DNA of 64,000 nt from Nocardia sp. alder85J (GCF_020176955.2 NZ_JAIUCZ020000005.1:620001-684000); one strand, 5' to 3'. Positions 1 to 8,978 are shown, counted from the stretch's first letter. Translations and numbers: made by a program. Notes: generated by a model from the sequence alone, not told the origin.

Positions 1-102
1 TGCCAGTGCGCGGGCGGCGGCGGCCGCGGTGGCCGTCTCGCCGACGCTGGAGGCGAGGTCCCACGTGTCGCCGTCGTGCCGGACGGAAGTCGGATCGGTC
101 AT
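1..102 (-). CDS. SAM-dependent methyltransferase, N-terminus only (partial)
   Basis: The gene runs off the left edge and only its first 34 codons are visible, starting at an ATG whose complement lies at 100-102. The peptide begins MTDPTSVRHDGDTWDLASSV and continues into an alanine-rich helix. This opening is characteristic of the putative S-adenosylmethionine-dependent methyltransferases abundant in Mycobacterium and Nocardia (the TIGR00027/LCMT-like group). The SAM-binding part lies outside the window. The 146 bases between this gene and the RidA gene's stop show nothing I can identify. Confidence 0.7.
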   Translation of the reverse strand, partial: MTDPTSVRHDGDTWDLASSVGETATAAAAARALA

Positions 103-248
103 GCCGGTGAAACTAGCGGCTGGGTCCGACAACTTCCGCCCGGCGGCCGACGGCCTTGCACAGCAGTGCATTTCGCTCACGGGTCTGCCACAGGGGCGGG
201 GTTACCACGATGTCCGGCGCGACGGCGCCGTGCCGGTGATGTCGCCGT

Positions 249-659
249 TCACCGTGGTGGTAGTGCGGCGATCGCGCTCACCTCGATCAGGGCGCCGGGA
301 ACGGCGAGGCCCGCGACACGGGCGGCGGTGACCAGCGGCGGGGCTCCGGGGCGGGCGAGTTTCGGGGCGATGGCGCCGTAGGCCGCGCGCAGGTCCGCGT
401 CCGCGTCGATGAGGACCGTCCAGGCGATGACATCGCCGAGCGTCGCTCCGGCGGCTTCCAGTGCGACGCCGGCGTTTTCGACCGCCCTGAGCGACTGCTC
501 GGCGATATCGGCGGAGACCACCGAGCCGTTTTCGTCCACACCGTTCTGGCCGCCGACGTAGATCGTGGTGGCCCCGGGGGGAACGATCGCGGTGTGGCTG
601 AAGGCGGGGCTCGCGACGAGCCCGGCCGGCTGGAGGAGTCGGATGTTCATGCGCGTCAT
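249..659 (-). CDS. RidA/YjgF family protein (putative imine deaminase)
   Basis: The 136-residue protein has the length and sequence pattern of RidA proteins, which hydrolyse reactive enamine/imine intermediates in the cytosol. Typical stretches are the IYVGGQNGVDENG segment near the N-terminus and the VTAARVAGLAVPGALIEVSA C-terminal strand. The usual C-terminal arginine-binding signature is not perfect, so it may be a divergent Rid subgroup. Start candidates are ATG at 659 or 650 and a TTG at 671; none has a strong ribosome-binding site, and I chose 659. It is transcribed divergently from the WYL regulator about 45 bases away, so that regulator may control it (inference). Confidence 0.8.
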   Translation of the reverse strand: MTRMNIRLLQPAGLVASPAFSHTAIVPPGATTIYVGGQNGVDENGSVVSADIAEQSLRAVENAGVALEAAGATLGDVIAWTVLIDADADLRAAYGAIAPKLARPGAPPLVTAARVAGLAVPGALIEVSAIAALPPR

Positions 660-703
660 GGTGCCAGCCAACCCGGACGGAAACTGTCCGGATATCGGCG
701 AGA

Positions 704-1642
704 ATGGCGGGTGTGAACACGACGGGCCGGCGGCTGGAGATGGTGACGCTGCTCCAGGCTCGGCCGGGGATCTCGGCGAGCGAGCTGGCGCGGCGGCTCG
801 GGGTCACCGAGCGCACGGCGCGCCGGGACATCGGGCAGTTGCGCGAGCTCGGGTATCGGATCGACGCCGCACCGGGGCGTGGTGGCGGGTATCGGCTGGC
901 GCGCGGGGCCTCGATACCGGCGCTGATGCTGGACGGGGACGAACTGCTGGCGGTCGTGCTGGGGTTGCGGACGGCGGCCGGGATCGGGGACATCGCGACG
1001 GCCGCCGCGACCGCGCTGGCCAAGATCGCCACGATCGTACCGGCGCGAATGCAGCAGCGGCTCAACGCGCTCGCCGAGATCGGGCATGCCGACGAGACGC
1101 GGCGCATCGTCGACGGCGCGGTGCTGGTCGCGCTGGCGCTCGCGTGCCGGCAGCGGGAGGCGGTGCGGATCCGGCGGCGGGTCGACGACCGGGCCCGGAC
1201 CCTGCAACCGCTGCAACTCGTCCACCTCGGCGGGATGTGGTATCTCGTGGCCTGCGAACGTGATTCGCCCGCCTGGCGGACGTGGGCGCTGGATCGCATC
1301 GATACGGTGGAACCGATCGGGAGGTCGTTGCCGACTCCGCTGCCGCCGGAGGATCCCGTCGGGTTCGTGACCCGATCGCTCGCGCGCGGACGCAGGCATG
1401 CGGTGCGGCTGCGGGTGGACGCGCCGGTGGAGGTCGTGCGGGCCTGGGTGCCGCCGTCGGTGGCCGAGGCGGTCGGCGACGGGGACGGCTGCGAATTGCG
1501 GCTGGCGACCGACGATATCGCCGCCGCGGCCCGCTGGGTGATGTCACTCGGCCCCGAGGTCGAGGTCGTCGAGCCCGACGAGTTACGGGCACAGCTCGCG
1601 GTGTTCGGATCCGCGCTGGTGGAGCGTTACGGGCGCGCGTAG
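704..1642 (+). CDS. HTH/WYL-domain transcriptional regulator (YafY-like)
   Basis: This 312-residue protein has an N-terminal winged helix of the DeoR/HTH_11 type (about residues 8-60, with ISASELARRLGVTERTARRD) and a central WYL domain (about 130-210, including a WYLVACERDSPAWRTWALDRI stretch). A C-terminal WCX-like extension follows. WYL regulators sense ligands, often nucleic acids or nucleotides, and control nearby genes. The divergent RidA gene is the obvious candidate target. A GTG at 713 is an alternative start. The gene ends just before a strong hairpin. Confidence 0.85.
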   Translation: MAGVNTTGRRLEMVTLLQARPGISASELARRLGVTERTARRDIGQLRELGYRIDAAPGRGGGYRLARGASIPALMLDGDELLAVVLGLRTAAGIGDIATAAATALAKIATIVPARMQQRLNALAEIGHADETRRIVDGAVLVALALACRQREAVRIRRRVDDRARTLQPLQLVHLGGMWYLVACERDSPAWRTWALDRIDTVEPIGRSLPTPLPPEDPVGFVTRSLARGRRHAVRLRVDAPVEVVRAWVPPSVAEAVGDGDGCELRLATDDIAAAARWVMSLGPEVEVVEPDELRAQLAVFGSALVERYGRA

Positions 1643-1649
1643 CGCGCGG

Positions 1650-1679
1650 CCGGGGCCACCGCATCGGCGGTGGCCCCGG
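1650..1679. terminator. Bidirectional hairpin terminator
   Basis: Twelve-base perfect arms (CCGGGGCCACCG and CGGTGGCCCCGG) are separated by six bases. The hairpin lies between the convergent stop codons of the WYL regulator (1642) and the small secreted protein (1692). There is no U-tract, as is common for actinobacterial terminators. Confidence 0.75.
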
Positions 1680-1691
1680 GCCGTCGCATCG

Positions 1692-1901
1692 CTAGTCGTA
1701 TCCGCCGCAGGCGGATCCGGAGACGGAGCCGAAGGCGCAGGTCGGATCGAAATCCACCAGGCCGGCGGTGATGCCGTGCAGCTGGGTGAAGATATCGGTC
1801 GCGGGTTGCGGGGCGGGCTCGGCCGCGGCGGTGCCGACGGTCAGCAATGCGGCCGCAACGGTGGTGGCGGCGAGGGCGAGAGCGCGAATCGGGTAACGCA
1901 C
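1692..1901 (-). CDS. Small secreted protein, function unknown
   Basis: This is a 69-residue protein starting at GTG with an upstream AAGGAGTG. It has a clear Sec signal peptide: basic start MRYPIR, hydrophobic core ALALAATTVAAALLTVG, and a likely cleavage after TAAAEPA. The mature peptide of roughly 43 residues ends with two cysteines (CAFGSVSGSACGGYD) that could form a disulfide. Similar tiny exported proteins are common in Nocardia, but I recognise no family. A long inverted repeat sits just upstream. Confidence 0.65.
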   Translation of the reverse strand: MRYPIRALALAATTVAAALLTVGTAAAEPAPQPATDIFTQLHGITAGLVDFDPTCAFGSVSGSACGGYD

Positions 1902-1934
1902 GAGCAGAATTCACTCCTTGATCGACGAGGCAGA

Positions 1935-1962
1935 CGTTTTCCGGCGCCGTTGCCGGAAAACG
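1935..1962. promoter_or_regulatory. 11-bp inverted repeat upstream of small secreted protein
   Basis: CGTTTTCCGGC and GCCGGAAAACG form a perfect 11-base inverted repeat around a six-base spacer, 34 bases upstream of the GTG at 1901. It could be an operator for a dimeric regulator or a leader hairpin. It is AT-richer than its surroundings and lies between genes with opposite orientation away from it, so a terminator is unlikely. Confidence 0.5.
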
Positions 1963-2311
1963 CACCCCGCACCCTAGCCGCCGGGACCGACATGTGCCCG
2001 GCCCGCACCCGTTTTCCGCCACCTACCCATCCTGGAACGATCCGGGGCCCGGGGCATCGGCGTGCGCGGGCGAGGTGGTCGCGGACCACAGCAGGACATC
2101 ACCGTCGTCTTCGGTTCAGCCCCACCATAAGTGCCAGGACGGTCCGCGATCACCCCCAATTACCACGGAACGGCAGGTCGCACTCGACAGTTGGGAGTCG
2201 GGGCCACTTCGTCACGGGCAGGCATCCTCGCGAATACGGCGAAGCCGACCGGTCGGGGCCATCTTCGGGATATACCGGCCCGGGATCGGGGCGCATGTCT
2301 AGCCTGGGGGC
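1963..2311. other. Intergenic region between divergent genes
   Basis: This spacer between the small secreted protein (minus) and the hydrolase lipoprotein (plus) should contain both promoters. Apart from the inverted repeat at 1935-1962 I see no convincing gene, repeat or RNA. Short open frames here lack codon bias and ribosome-binding sites. Confidence 0.5.
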
Positions 2312-3709
2312 ATGGGTGCGTTGCGATCACTGACGCTGATGTTGCTCGTGACCATGGTGGCCGCCTGTGCGCAGTCCGGATCCGGTGGGCACGTGGCGCC
2401 GCCGGGGCTGGACGGCGCCTGGAACGGGGTCTTGGTGTTGCCGAATCAGCAACTGCCGGTGGGGATCACGTTCGCCGACGGCGGGGGCACGCTCGATGTC
2501 CCGGTGCAGGGGGCGTACGGGTTGCCATTGGACGAGGTGCGCGCCGATGCCGGGGCGGTGTCGTTCCGGGTGCCGCAGTTGCCGGGTGACGTGGCGTTCC
2601 GGGGTAGCTACGACCGTGGCGCGGATTCGATCGTCGGGACCTTCGTCCAGGGCGGCCGGGAACTGCCGCTGACGCTGCGGCGAGGTGAGGTGCCGGTGCC
2701 GCCGCGACCACAGGAGCCACGGCCGCCGTGGCCGTATCGCGCCGAGGATGTCACTTTCCGCAGCGGCGACATCACCGTGGCCGGGACGGTGACGGTGCCG
2801 GACACACCGGGCCGGCATCCGGCGGTGGTGCTGATCGCGGGCAGCGGGCCGCAGGACCGCAACGAGCAGATCTTCGGGCACAAGCCGTTCCTGCTGCTGG
2901 CGGACACCCTGACCCGGGCGGGGTATGCGGTGTTGCGCACCGACAAACGCGGCATCGGGGGTACCGGGGGCACGTTGAACAGTGCGGATTACCGCGATCT
3001 CACCGATGACGCGGCGGCCGGGGTCGCCTTCATGCGTGGCCGCGCCGATGTCGATGCCGGCCGGATCGGGCTGCTCGGGCACAGTGAGGGCGGGTATCTC
3101 GCGCCGCTGGTCGCGGCGCGGCCGGACAGCGGGGTGAGCTTCGTGATCCTGATGGCGGGGCCGGCCGTGGTCGGGGCGGACGTACTGCTGGAGCAGAACC
3201 GGCTGATCGCCGAGGCGGCGGGGGCGGCGCCCGAACAGATCCGCGGTCAGCTGGAATTCGTGAGCACGCTGGTGACGCTGCTGCGGGCCGGGGATCTGGA
3301 TCGGGCCCGTGACCTGTATCGCGAGCACAACGCGACGCTGGCGCCGGAGCAGCGGCGACCGGCGGCCGAGGCCGACTACTACACCTCCACGAATTTCCGG
3401 TCGTTCCTGAATTACGATCCCGCTCCGGCGCTGTCGGCGCTGCGGGTGCCGGTCCTCGCCTTCTTCGGCAGCAAGGATCTCCAGGTGCCGCCCGAGCAGA
3501 GCGAGTCACCGATGCGGAAGTATCTCGCCGCCGACACCGACGCGGATGTCCATCTCTTCGACGGCCTCAACCACCTCATGCAGCCGACGAGCACCGGGAC
3601 GATCCGGGAGTACGGCACCATCGAGACCACCATCGACCCGGCGGTACTCGACTACGTCACCGGCTGGCTGACCGCGCGGGTGCCGCCGCTGCCCTGGGCC
3701 GGCCGCTGA
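2312..3709 (+). CDS. Alpha/beta-hydrolase lipoprotein (secreted esterase-like)
   Basis: The 465-residue protein begins with a lipoprotein signal (MGALRSLTLMLLVTMVAAC, lipobox VAAC with Cys19). A beta-rich domain (about 30-125) and a proline-rich linker (PPRPQEPRPPWP) follow. The C-terminal part is an alpha/beta-hydrolase domain with the nucleophile elbow GHSEGG (Ser258), an upstream DKRGIGGTGG and a late GLNHLM that probably carries the catalytic histidine. It resembles the BAAT/dienelactone-type serine hydrolases annotated as alpha/beta fold family hydrolases. It is likely membrane-anchored and faces outside. The substrate is unknown. It converges on the catabolic operon with a 23-base gap. 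Confidence 0.85.
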   Translation: MGALRSLTLMLLVTMVAACAQSGSGGHVAPPGLDGAWNGVLVLPNQQLPVGITFADGGGTLDVPVQGAYGLPLDEVRADAGAVSFRVPQLPGDVAFRGSYDRGADSIVGTFVQGGRELPLTLRRGEVPVPPRPQEPRPPWPYRAEDVTFRSGDITVAGTVTVPDTPGRHPAVVLIAGSGPQDRNEQIFGHKPFLLLADTLTRAGYAVLRTDKRGIGGTGGTLNSADYRDLTDDAAAGVAFMRGRADVDAGRIGLLGHSEGGYLAPLVAARPDSGVSFVILMAGPAVVGADVLLEQNRLIAEAAGAAPEQIRGQLEFVSTLVTLLRAGDLDRARDLYREHNATLAPEQRRPAAEADYYTSTNFRSFLNYDPAPALSALRVPVLAFFGSKDLQVPPEQSESPMRKYLAADTDADVHLFDGLNHLMQPTSTGTIREYGTIETTIDPAVLDYVTGWLTARVPPLPWAGR

Positions 3710-3732
3710 CCACCGGTCCGGCAGGTTCCGGC

Positions 3733-5115
3733 TCAGACCGCGACTCTCGGTATCGCGCAATGGATCCCGTTCTCTCCCGCGACGCGGACCATGCGGTCGT
3801 GCAGTTGCGCGAACGCCTCGGTGGCCTGCGGGTGGGTGGAGGCGCCGTCGGCCCAGACCCGGCGGCCGCCCACGTAGACCCCGCGCAGGTTGCGCAGCGA
3901 GCAGGCCAGGACATAGGTGGCGACCGGATCCCAGATCGGGCCGAGGTCGGGGCGGCGGGGGTCGACGATCACGAAATCGGCGTATTTGCCGACCTCCAGC
4001 GAGCCGACGCGGTCGTCGACGCCGATCGCGGCGGCGGCGCCGAGGGTGTGCAGGCGCAGCATGTCGGCGGGGGCGAGGATCGCGGCGTCGGAGTGCCGGG
4101 CCCGTTGCAGGTACAGGCCGGTGCGCATGTTCTCGAACGGGTCGGCGACATCGGTGCAGGACTGGTCGTCCAGACCCATGCCGACCCGCATGCCGGTGGC
4201 GAGCAAACGCGGGACGTCGGCGATTCCGGAACCCAAGCGGCCGTTGGACATCGGCTGCCACACCATGGCGCAACCGGTTTCCGCCGCGCGGTCGATCATG
4301 TGGTCGGTGGGGTGCACGAAGTGGCCGAAGGCGAAGTCGGGGCCGAGCACCCCGGCCTTGTCGTACCAGTCGAATTTGGCGCGCTGGATGTCGATCTGCT
4401 CGGCGGTCTCCACGAAATGCGCCTGGTTGGTGACCCGGTGGCGCCGCATCATCGCGCGCTCACGCTCGGCGGTGATCGGATCGGTGGCCCATTGCACCGA
4501 ACCGAACACGGAGCCACCGAGATTCAGCTCCGGCGGGACCGCGGCGGCGACGTGCTCCATCGCGAGGCCGAACGCCTCCAGGGCTTCCGCCTCCGGCAGC
4601 TGTTCGTCGTCGAGGCGGACGGCGTTGACGCAGCGCAGGCCCGCGTCGGCGGCGGCATCGATCTGGCGGGTGAGGAATTCGACCGGGCGCACCGCGGCCG
4701 CCTTCAGGCTCGACGTCTCGTAGTCGAACTTCGCGAGGACTCGGCTCTGGGTGAAGTTGTAGGCCGAGGTGACCCCGGCGCCCAGGAAGTCCAGGGCCCC
4801 GGCCAGAGTCAGCCAGTACAGGTCCTCGGCGCCCGTGGCGAGCAGCATCTCGGTGTTGCGGGTCACCCAGGGGTACAGGGTGTCGGTGGCCGCGACGCCG
4901 CGCATGCCCGCGGTGAAGATGTGGCTGTGCGCGGAGACGAAACCCGGTGCGACGAAGGCGCCCCCGGCATCGAGGCGCTCCCCCTCCCCCGCGGGCGGAT
5001 CACCCGCGCCGATCGCCGTGATCCGGCCGTCGGCACCGACACCGAACCAGCCGTGGAACCACTGCTCCTCCCCGGCCACCGGTAGCAGTACAGCGTTGTG
5101 CACGATCAGAGTCAT
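3733..5115 (-). CDS. Metal-dependent amidohydrolase (TRZ/ATZ, cytosine-deaminase-like)
   Basis: This 460-residue protein has the amidohydrolase-superfamily layout: an N-terminal beta sandwich, then PGFVSAHSHIFTAG with the metal-binding HxH, later histidines (NQAHFVETAEQ, FGHFVHPTDH), and the catalytic aspartate in GLDDQSC. The closing ASIGxDDRVGSLEVGKYADFVIVD-type segment is typical of ATZ/TRZ and S-adenosylhomocysteine/cytosine deaminases. These enzymes hydrolytically remove amino or other groups from heterocycles. It is the last gene of the operon and overlaps the preceding gene by four bases (ATGA). The substrate cannot be named from sequence. Confidence 0.85.
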   Translation of the reverse strand: MTLIVHNAVLLPVAGEEQWFHGWFGVGADGRITAIGAGDPPAGEGERLDAGGAFVAPGFVSAHSHIFTAGMRGVAATDTLYPWVTRNTEMLLATGAEDLYWLTLAGALDFLGAGVTSAYNFTQSRVLAKFDYETSSLKAAAVRPVEFLTRQIDAAADAGLRCVNAVRLDDEQLPEAEALEAFGLAMEHVAAAVPPELNLGGSVFGSVQWATDPITAERERAMMRRHRVTNQAHFVETAEQIDIQRAKFDWYDKAGVLGPDFAFGHFVHPTDHMIDRAAETGCAMVWQPMSNGRLGSGIADVPRLLATGMRVGMGLDDQSCTDVADPFENMRTGLYLQRARHSDAAILAPADMLRLHTLGAAAAIGVDDRVGSLEVGKYADFVIVDPRRPDLGPIWDPVATYVLACSLRNLRGVYVGGRRVWADGASTHPQATEAFAQLHDRMVRVAGENGIHCAIPRVAV

Positions 5116-5726
5116 CCGGGCAAAACCTCCACGGTCCAAGCTGTTTCGGCGCGGCGGTACCGGACCCGTTGCGACGGGCCGTCCGGGTCGCCGCGCCAGA
5201 AGGTGAATTCTTCGGGGCGGAGCGCGAATCCGGCCCAGCTGCCGGGCGGTTCGAGGTCGGCGTGGGCCGCATCGAATTCCGTCCAGGCGGCGTGGCGGGC
5301 CGCCACCGGCAGCGCCGCCTGCTCCGGTGTGTTGAGCCAGGCCAGCAGTTGCAGGTAGCGGCCGCGACGGGCGTAGACGGCACGCTCCTCGGCGGCGGTG
5401 GCACGGGTGACCGTGCCGCGGACCAGCAGTTGCCGGCCCACCTCGGGCCAGGCCACCGCGACCGCCGCCTGTGGGTGGTCGCGCAGTTCGGCGACCTTCG
5501 CCGATCCGGTGTCGGTGTGGAAATACACTGCCCCGTCGGCGAATTCGCTGAGCAACACGTGTCGCACCCGGGGAAATCCGTCCGCCCCGACGGTGGCCAG
5601 CGCCATCAGCGGCGGGGGCGCCGAGCCGGGGGCCGGGATCCACATCCCGGCCAGCCGGATCGGGTCGATCGACGGGTATTCCGCAGGGGTGCAGTCCTGT
5701 CCGAACACCGCGCTGCTGGTGATCAC
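5112..5726 (-). CDS. Pyridoxamine 5'-phosphate oxidase-family protein
   Basis: This 204-residue, GTG-initiated protein matches PdxH-type flavin enzymes: ALATVGADGFPRVRHVLLSEF, then VYFHTDTGSAKVAEL and AVAVAWPEVGRQLLVRGTV, with the C-terminal QRVRYRRAETAWTVEVL arm. Known members oxidise pyridoxine/pyridoxamine phosphate with FMN and O2. Its position inside a catabolic operon, overlapping genes on both sides by four bases, suggests that it serves the pathway rather than cofactor salvage (inference). An F420 or FMN reductase role is also possible. Confidence 0.8.
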   Translation of the reverse strand: MITSSAVFGQDCTPAEYPSIDPIRLAGMWIPAPGSAPPPLMALATVGADGFPRVRHVLLSEFADGAVYFHTDTGSAKVAELRDHPQAAVAVAWPEVGRQLLVRGTVTRATAAEERAVYARRGRYLQLLAWLNTPEQAALPVAARHAAWTEFDAAHADLEPPGSWAGFALRPEEFTFWRGDPDGPSQRVRYRRAETAWTVEVLPG

Positions 5727-6496
5727 ATGTGCACCCGGCCGGGGTCGAACCCGGCGATCTCGGGCAGTGCGGCACAGAGGGTGTCGACGCTCGCGGCGAA
5801 CAGTTCGGCGCCGATCTCCGCGGTGGCGCCGGTGGGATCGCCGATCACCCCGGACTCCGCGAAATCATCGGCGAGCCAGCCGAATCGGACCGACTTGCCG
5901 AAACCCACGTGCTTGTGCCCGGCGATGGCGTGCGGCACCGCGGCTTTCGCCTGCGACATGTCCACCAGTTCCGGGGCCAGGTGCAGCATGACCGAGGTCT
6001 CGGCCCAGCCGGCGTGGATGCCGAAACCCTCCTCGGTGGGCCCGGGGCGAGCCGGGCCGCCGTACAGGAAGGTCTGGAGATCGAAGCGCCGCCGCAGTTC
6101 TCGCAGCGCGACCTCCAGCAGGGCCGAGTTGCCGCCGTGGCAGTTGACGAACAGCAGCCGCCGGGCCGGGGTGGCCGCGATGCTGCGGCCGATGTCGGCC
6201 ACCGTCCGCATCAGGGTGTCCGCCTCCAGCCACAGTGCACCCGGAAAGTGCGCGTGCTCATCGGATTTCGTGTATCCGAGGGCGGGCAGCAGCCAGACGT
6301 CCGGCCCGGAGCCGGCCACCCGGTCCACCGCCGCCGCGGCGGTGTGTTCGGCGATCAGCAGATCGGTGCGCAGCGGCAGGTGCGGCCCGTGCGGTTCCAG
6401 TGCGCCGGTGGGCAGCACCAGGATCGAGTCGCGGGTCAGGACCCGCGATACCTCCGTGGTGGTCAGATCGGCGAATCGTCGTGTGGTCGTGGTCAT
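5723..6496 (-). CDS. Creatininase-family amidohydrolase
   Basis: The 257-residue protein shows family signatures: an N-terminal LPTGALEPHGPHLPLRTD with metal-binding Glu and His, the LPALGYTKSDEHAHFPG segment, and FVNCHGGNSALLEVALREL. The GIHAGWAETSVMLHLAPELV segment carries a glutamate ligand. Family members are dinuclear Zn/Mn amidases acting on cyclic amides (creatininase) or related formamides and deaminases such as MftE and ArfB. It overlaps both neighbours by four bases. The nearby isochorismatase-like and deaminase-like genes would fit breakdown of a cyclic ureide or amide, but no substrate is proven. Confidence 0.85.
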   Translation of the reverse strand: MTTTTRRFADLTTTEVSRVLTRDSILVLPTGALEPHGPHLPLRTDLLIAEHTAAAAVDRVAGSGPDVWLLPALGYTKSDEHAHFPGALWLEADTLMRTVADIGRSIAATPARRLLFVNCHGGNSALLEVALRELRRRFDLQTFLYGGPARPGPTEEGFGIHAGWAETSVMLHLAPELVDMSQAKAAVPHAIAGHKHVGFGKSVRFGWLADDFAESGVIGDPTGATAEIGAELFAASVDTLCAALPEIAGFDPGRVHM

Positions 6497-7812
6497 TCCA
6501 GCCACCTTCCCGGATTCAGCAGGCCCTTGGGATCGGTGCCGCGGGCGATCGCCCGGACCCGGTCCGCGTCCAGGTCGACATAGGACTGATGTGGCGAGTG
6601 CACCCCCACGCCCAGCGCGTGCAGCGCGGGCACTCCGGCGTACACCTGCTCCGGGCTGTGGTAGACGCCGTTGATCATCCCGAACATCATGCCGTGGCCG
6701 ACGTCGAGGTGGAGCATGCCGCCGTCGTACACCTGCTCCACCTCGTGCAGCCGGGTGACCAGGGCATCGCCGGAGACCTCCATGTGGAAATAGGTGTCCG
6801 GCACCGCTTTCTGGAGCCACCAGGTGGGGTGGTTGTAGGAGAGCGTGCTCACCCGCAGGGTCTGCGGCAGGCCGTCGCGGATCGCCTCCACCCGGCCGCC
6901 GGCGGCCTCCAGCACGGCCAGCGTCTCGTCCAGCGCGGCCGCGTCGACGATGCCGCGCACGTTCGCCCGGCCTCGGACCAGCGCCGGATCGGCCGGTAGC
7001 GCGTCGACCACCTCGGCGCGGTCGGCGGACAGCAGCCGGGGCAGCGGCGCGACCGCCCCCGCCGCCATCGCCGCCGGGAACGCCTCGTAGTGCGAATCGA
7101 AGCTGACGTACGGGCATTTCCACTGTTGCAGCGGTTCGATCCGCACGGTGGCGGCGACGATGATGCCGGCGACGCCGTAGGTGTGCACCAGTGGTTGCGC
7201 CTCGAGGCCGGTGAGGTGCACGATCTCGGCGTCCTCGTGGCCGAACACCACGTCCAGGGATTCCACGAAACCCATGTGGTTACGGCCGTGCACGATCGTC
7301 CCGGTGCCCGCCGAGCCGCCGGCGAGGAAGCCGCCGAGCGTGGACTGCACGGTCGACGGATACATCCACAGCTGCCGCCCGGCCTCCCAGGCGCGCTGTT
7401 CCAGGGTGACCATGCGGGCCCCGGCCTGCGCGGTGATCGTGGTGCCGGTGCGGCCGGTGACCGCCGACAGCGAGGTCAGGTCCATCACCAGCCCGCCGAA
7501 GCGCGGGACCACCTGGCCGTAGTTGCCGGTGCCCTTGCCGCGCGCGGTGATCGGCACGCCGCGGCGCACCGCGGCCCGCACGATCGCCGGGACCTGCTCG
7601 GCGGTCTTGGGGTAGCAGACCGCGTCGGGGCGGCCGAGGTCCTGGGCGGAGAGGATGGGGCTCAGGCCGGACCCGTCGTGGGCGGCGCGGTCCAGGGCGC
7701 GGTCGAGGGTGCTGACCCCGCGCGGGCCGAGCAGGGCGAGCAGATCGTCGACGAGGGCGTCGACATCCTCCCGCCCGAACTCGGGCCGGGTGGCGCTCAA
7801 CGTCGCCGTCAC
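6493..7812 (-). CDS. FAD-binding oxidoreductase (VAO/PCMH-type)
   Basis: This 439-residue protein starts at a GTG that overlaps the binding-protein stop. It contains the PCMH-type FAD-binding fold: VCYPKTAEQVPAIVRAAVRRG, ITARGKGTGNYGQ, AGARMVTLEQ, and STLGGFLAGGSAGTGTIVHG for pyrophosphate binding. It ends DPKGLLNPGRWLE, the usual C-terminal signature of glycolate-oxidase/D-lactate-dehydrogenase-like flavoproteins. It likely oxidises an alcohol, hydroxy acid or amine intermediate of the imported compound. The final codons overlap the creatininase-like gene. Confidence 0.85.
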   Translation of the reverse strand: MTATLSATRPEFGREDVDALVDDLLALLGPRGVSTLDRALDRAAHDGSGLSPILSAQDLGRPDAVCYPKTAEQVPAIVRAAVRRGVPITARGKGTGNYGQVVPRFGGLVMDLTSLSAVTGRTGTTITAQAGARMVTLEQRAWEAGRQLWMYPSTVQSTLGGFLAGGSAGTGTIVHGRNHMGFVESLDVVFGHEDAEIVHLTGLEAQPLVHTYGVAGIIVAATVRIEPLQQWKCPYVSFDSHYEAFPAAMAAGAVAPLPRLLSADRAEVVDALPADPALVRGRANVRGIVDAAALDETLAVLEAAGGRVEAIRDGLPQTLRVSTLSYNHPTWWLQKAVPDTYFHMEVSGDALVTRLHEVEQVYDGGMLHLDVGHGMMFGMINGVYHSPEQVYAGVPALHALGVGVHSPHQSYVDLDADRVRAIARGTDPKGLLNPGRWLE

Positions 7813-8978
7813 TGCGGCAGCCCGATCGAGCTGTCCAGGAACTTGTTGGTGGCCAGCTGTTCCGGCTTCAGGTCGGCGGGCACGTTCACCTTCTGCGCGC
7901 TGAACACCGGCCGGGTGATGTCGATCATGTGCTGCACCCGGGACGCGTCGAAGCTGCCCATCGTGGCCTTGGTGACCAGGCCGGTGTCCTTCATGGTCTT
8001 GGTGGCGTAGTCGGCGTTGCCGGTGTCGTACACCCAGCCGGTGTTGTACTTCTGCACCGCCTGCACGATGATGTCGTTCGCCCGCGCCGGGTCGGCGAAG
8101 TAGTCGACCTCGGCGCGCTGGAGCACCGGCACCAGCTTCTGCAGGCAGGCCGAATCCTTGTCCATATCCGCCGAGCGCAGCGACATGGCCGACTTGTAGG
8201 TGGGGAAGCCCACGTCGTGCACCAGCTGGTAGGCGACGGGCTTGTGCCACTGCGCGATCTTCTGCTCGTACAGGTACGGCTCGGAGCTGGAGAAGCCCTG
8301 CTGCGCCTTGGCGCCGCCGGCGGCGACGAAGTTGGCCGGGGTGCCGTCGTAGCTGCCGTCGACCTGCGACTTGTCCAGGATGCCCGCGCCGATCAGGTAG
8401 TCCATGTAGGCGACGCCCTGGAAGTAGAGCACGGTGGCCTTGGCGGCCTTCAGATCCGGGATGCCGTGCACGTTCGGATAGGTGGCCGGATCCCACATGA
8501 TCATCTGCGGGCTCTTCTCCAAGGTGGCGAACACCGCGGTGGTCGGGTTGGTCGCCGCGTTCTGGATCTCGGTGTCGGTGTCGACCATGCCGAGCATGAT
8601 CGACTGGTCCGCGTACATCTGCGAGGTCACGGTCTGGAAGCCGATCGCCGGGCCGCCGGCCCGGATCTCCACGTCCACACCGGTGTACTGGCCGTGGGTG
8701 AACAGCGGGCCGGAGACCCGCTTGGCGCCGGCGTCGAATTTCGGGTCGGGGCCCAGCAATTCGTAGAGCATGCCGTGCTCGGCCTCGGGGTTCCAGTCGG
8801 TCTGGAGCACGATCTTGGCCGGGCACACCGACTTCAGGTCGACCGAGCCGATCGGCCCGCTGAAACCGGAGGAGGCACTCGGCGAGGAGGAGTCGGAACA
8901 GCCGGTCAGCACGGCGAGCCCGACGGCGGCCGCGGCCGCCAGCAGCGTGCGGGAGCGGCGGGACATGATTTTGAACAT
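7809..8978 (-). CDS. ABC transporter substrate-binding lipoprotein (NMT1/THI5-like)
   Basis: This 389-residue protein has a lipoprotein signal (basic start, hydrophobic core, lipobox LTGC with Cys27) and a serine-rich linker. KIVLQTDWNPEAEHGMLYELLG is a typical opening of THI5/SsuA-type periplasmic binding proteins, which bind pyrimidines, sulfonates or nitrate-like solutes. It is tethered outside the membrane and feeds the permease and ATPase encoded just upstream. A second ATG at 8966 is an alternative start. The family suggests a small, possibly pyrimidine-like or aromatic, solute. Confidence 0.85.
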   Translation of the reverse strand: MFKIMSRRSRTLLAAAAAVGLAVLTGCSDSSSPSASSGFSGPIGSVDLKSVCPAKIVLQTDWNPEAEHGMLYELLGPDPKFDAGAKRVSGPLFTHGQYTGVDVEIRAGGPAIGFQTVTSQMYADQSIMLGMVDTDTEIQNAATNPTTAVFATLEKSPQMIMWDPATYPNVHGIPDLKAAKATVLYFQGVAYMDYLIGAGILDKSQVDGSYDGTPANFVAAGGAKAQQGFSSSEPYLYEQKIAQWHKPVAYQLVHDVGFPTYKSAMSLRSADMDKDSACLQKLVPVLQRAEVDYFADPARANDIIVQAVQKYNTGWVYDTGNADYATKTMKDTGLVTKATMGSFDASRVQHMIDITRPVFSAQKVNVPADLKPEQLATNKFLDSSIGLPQ

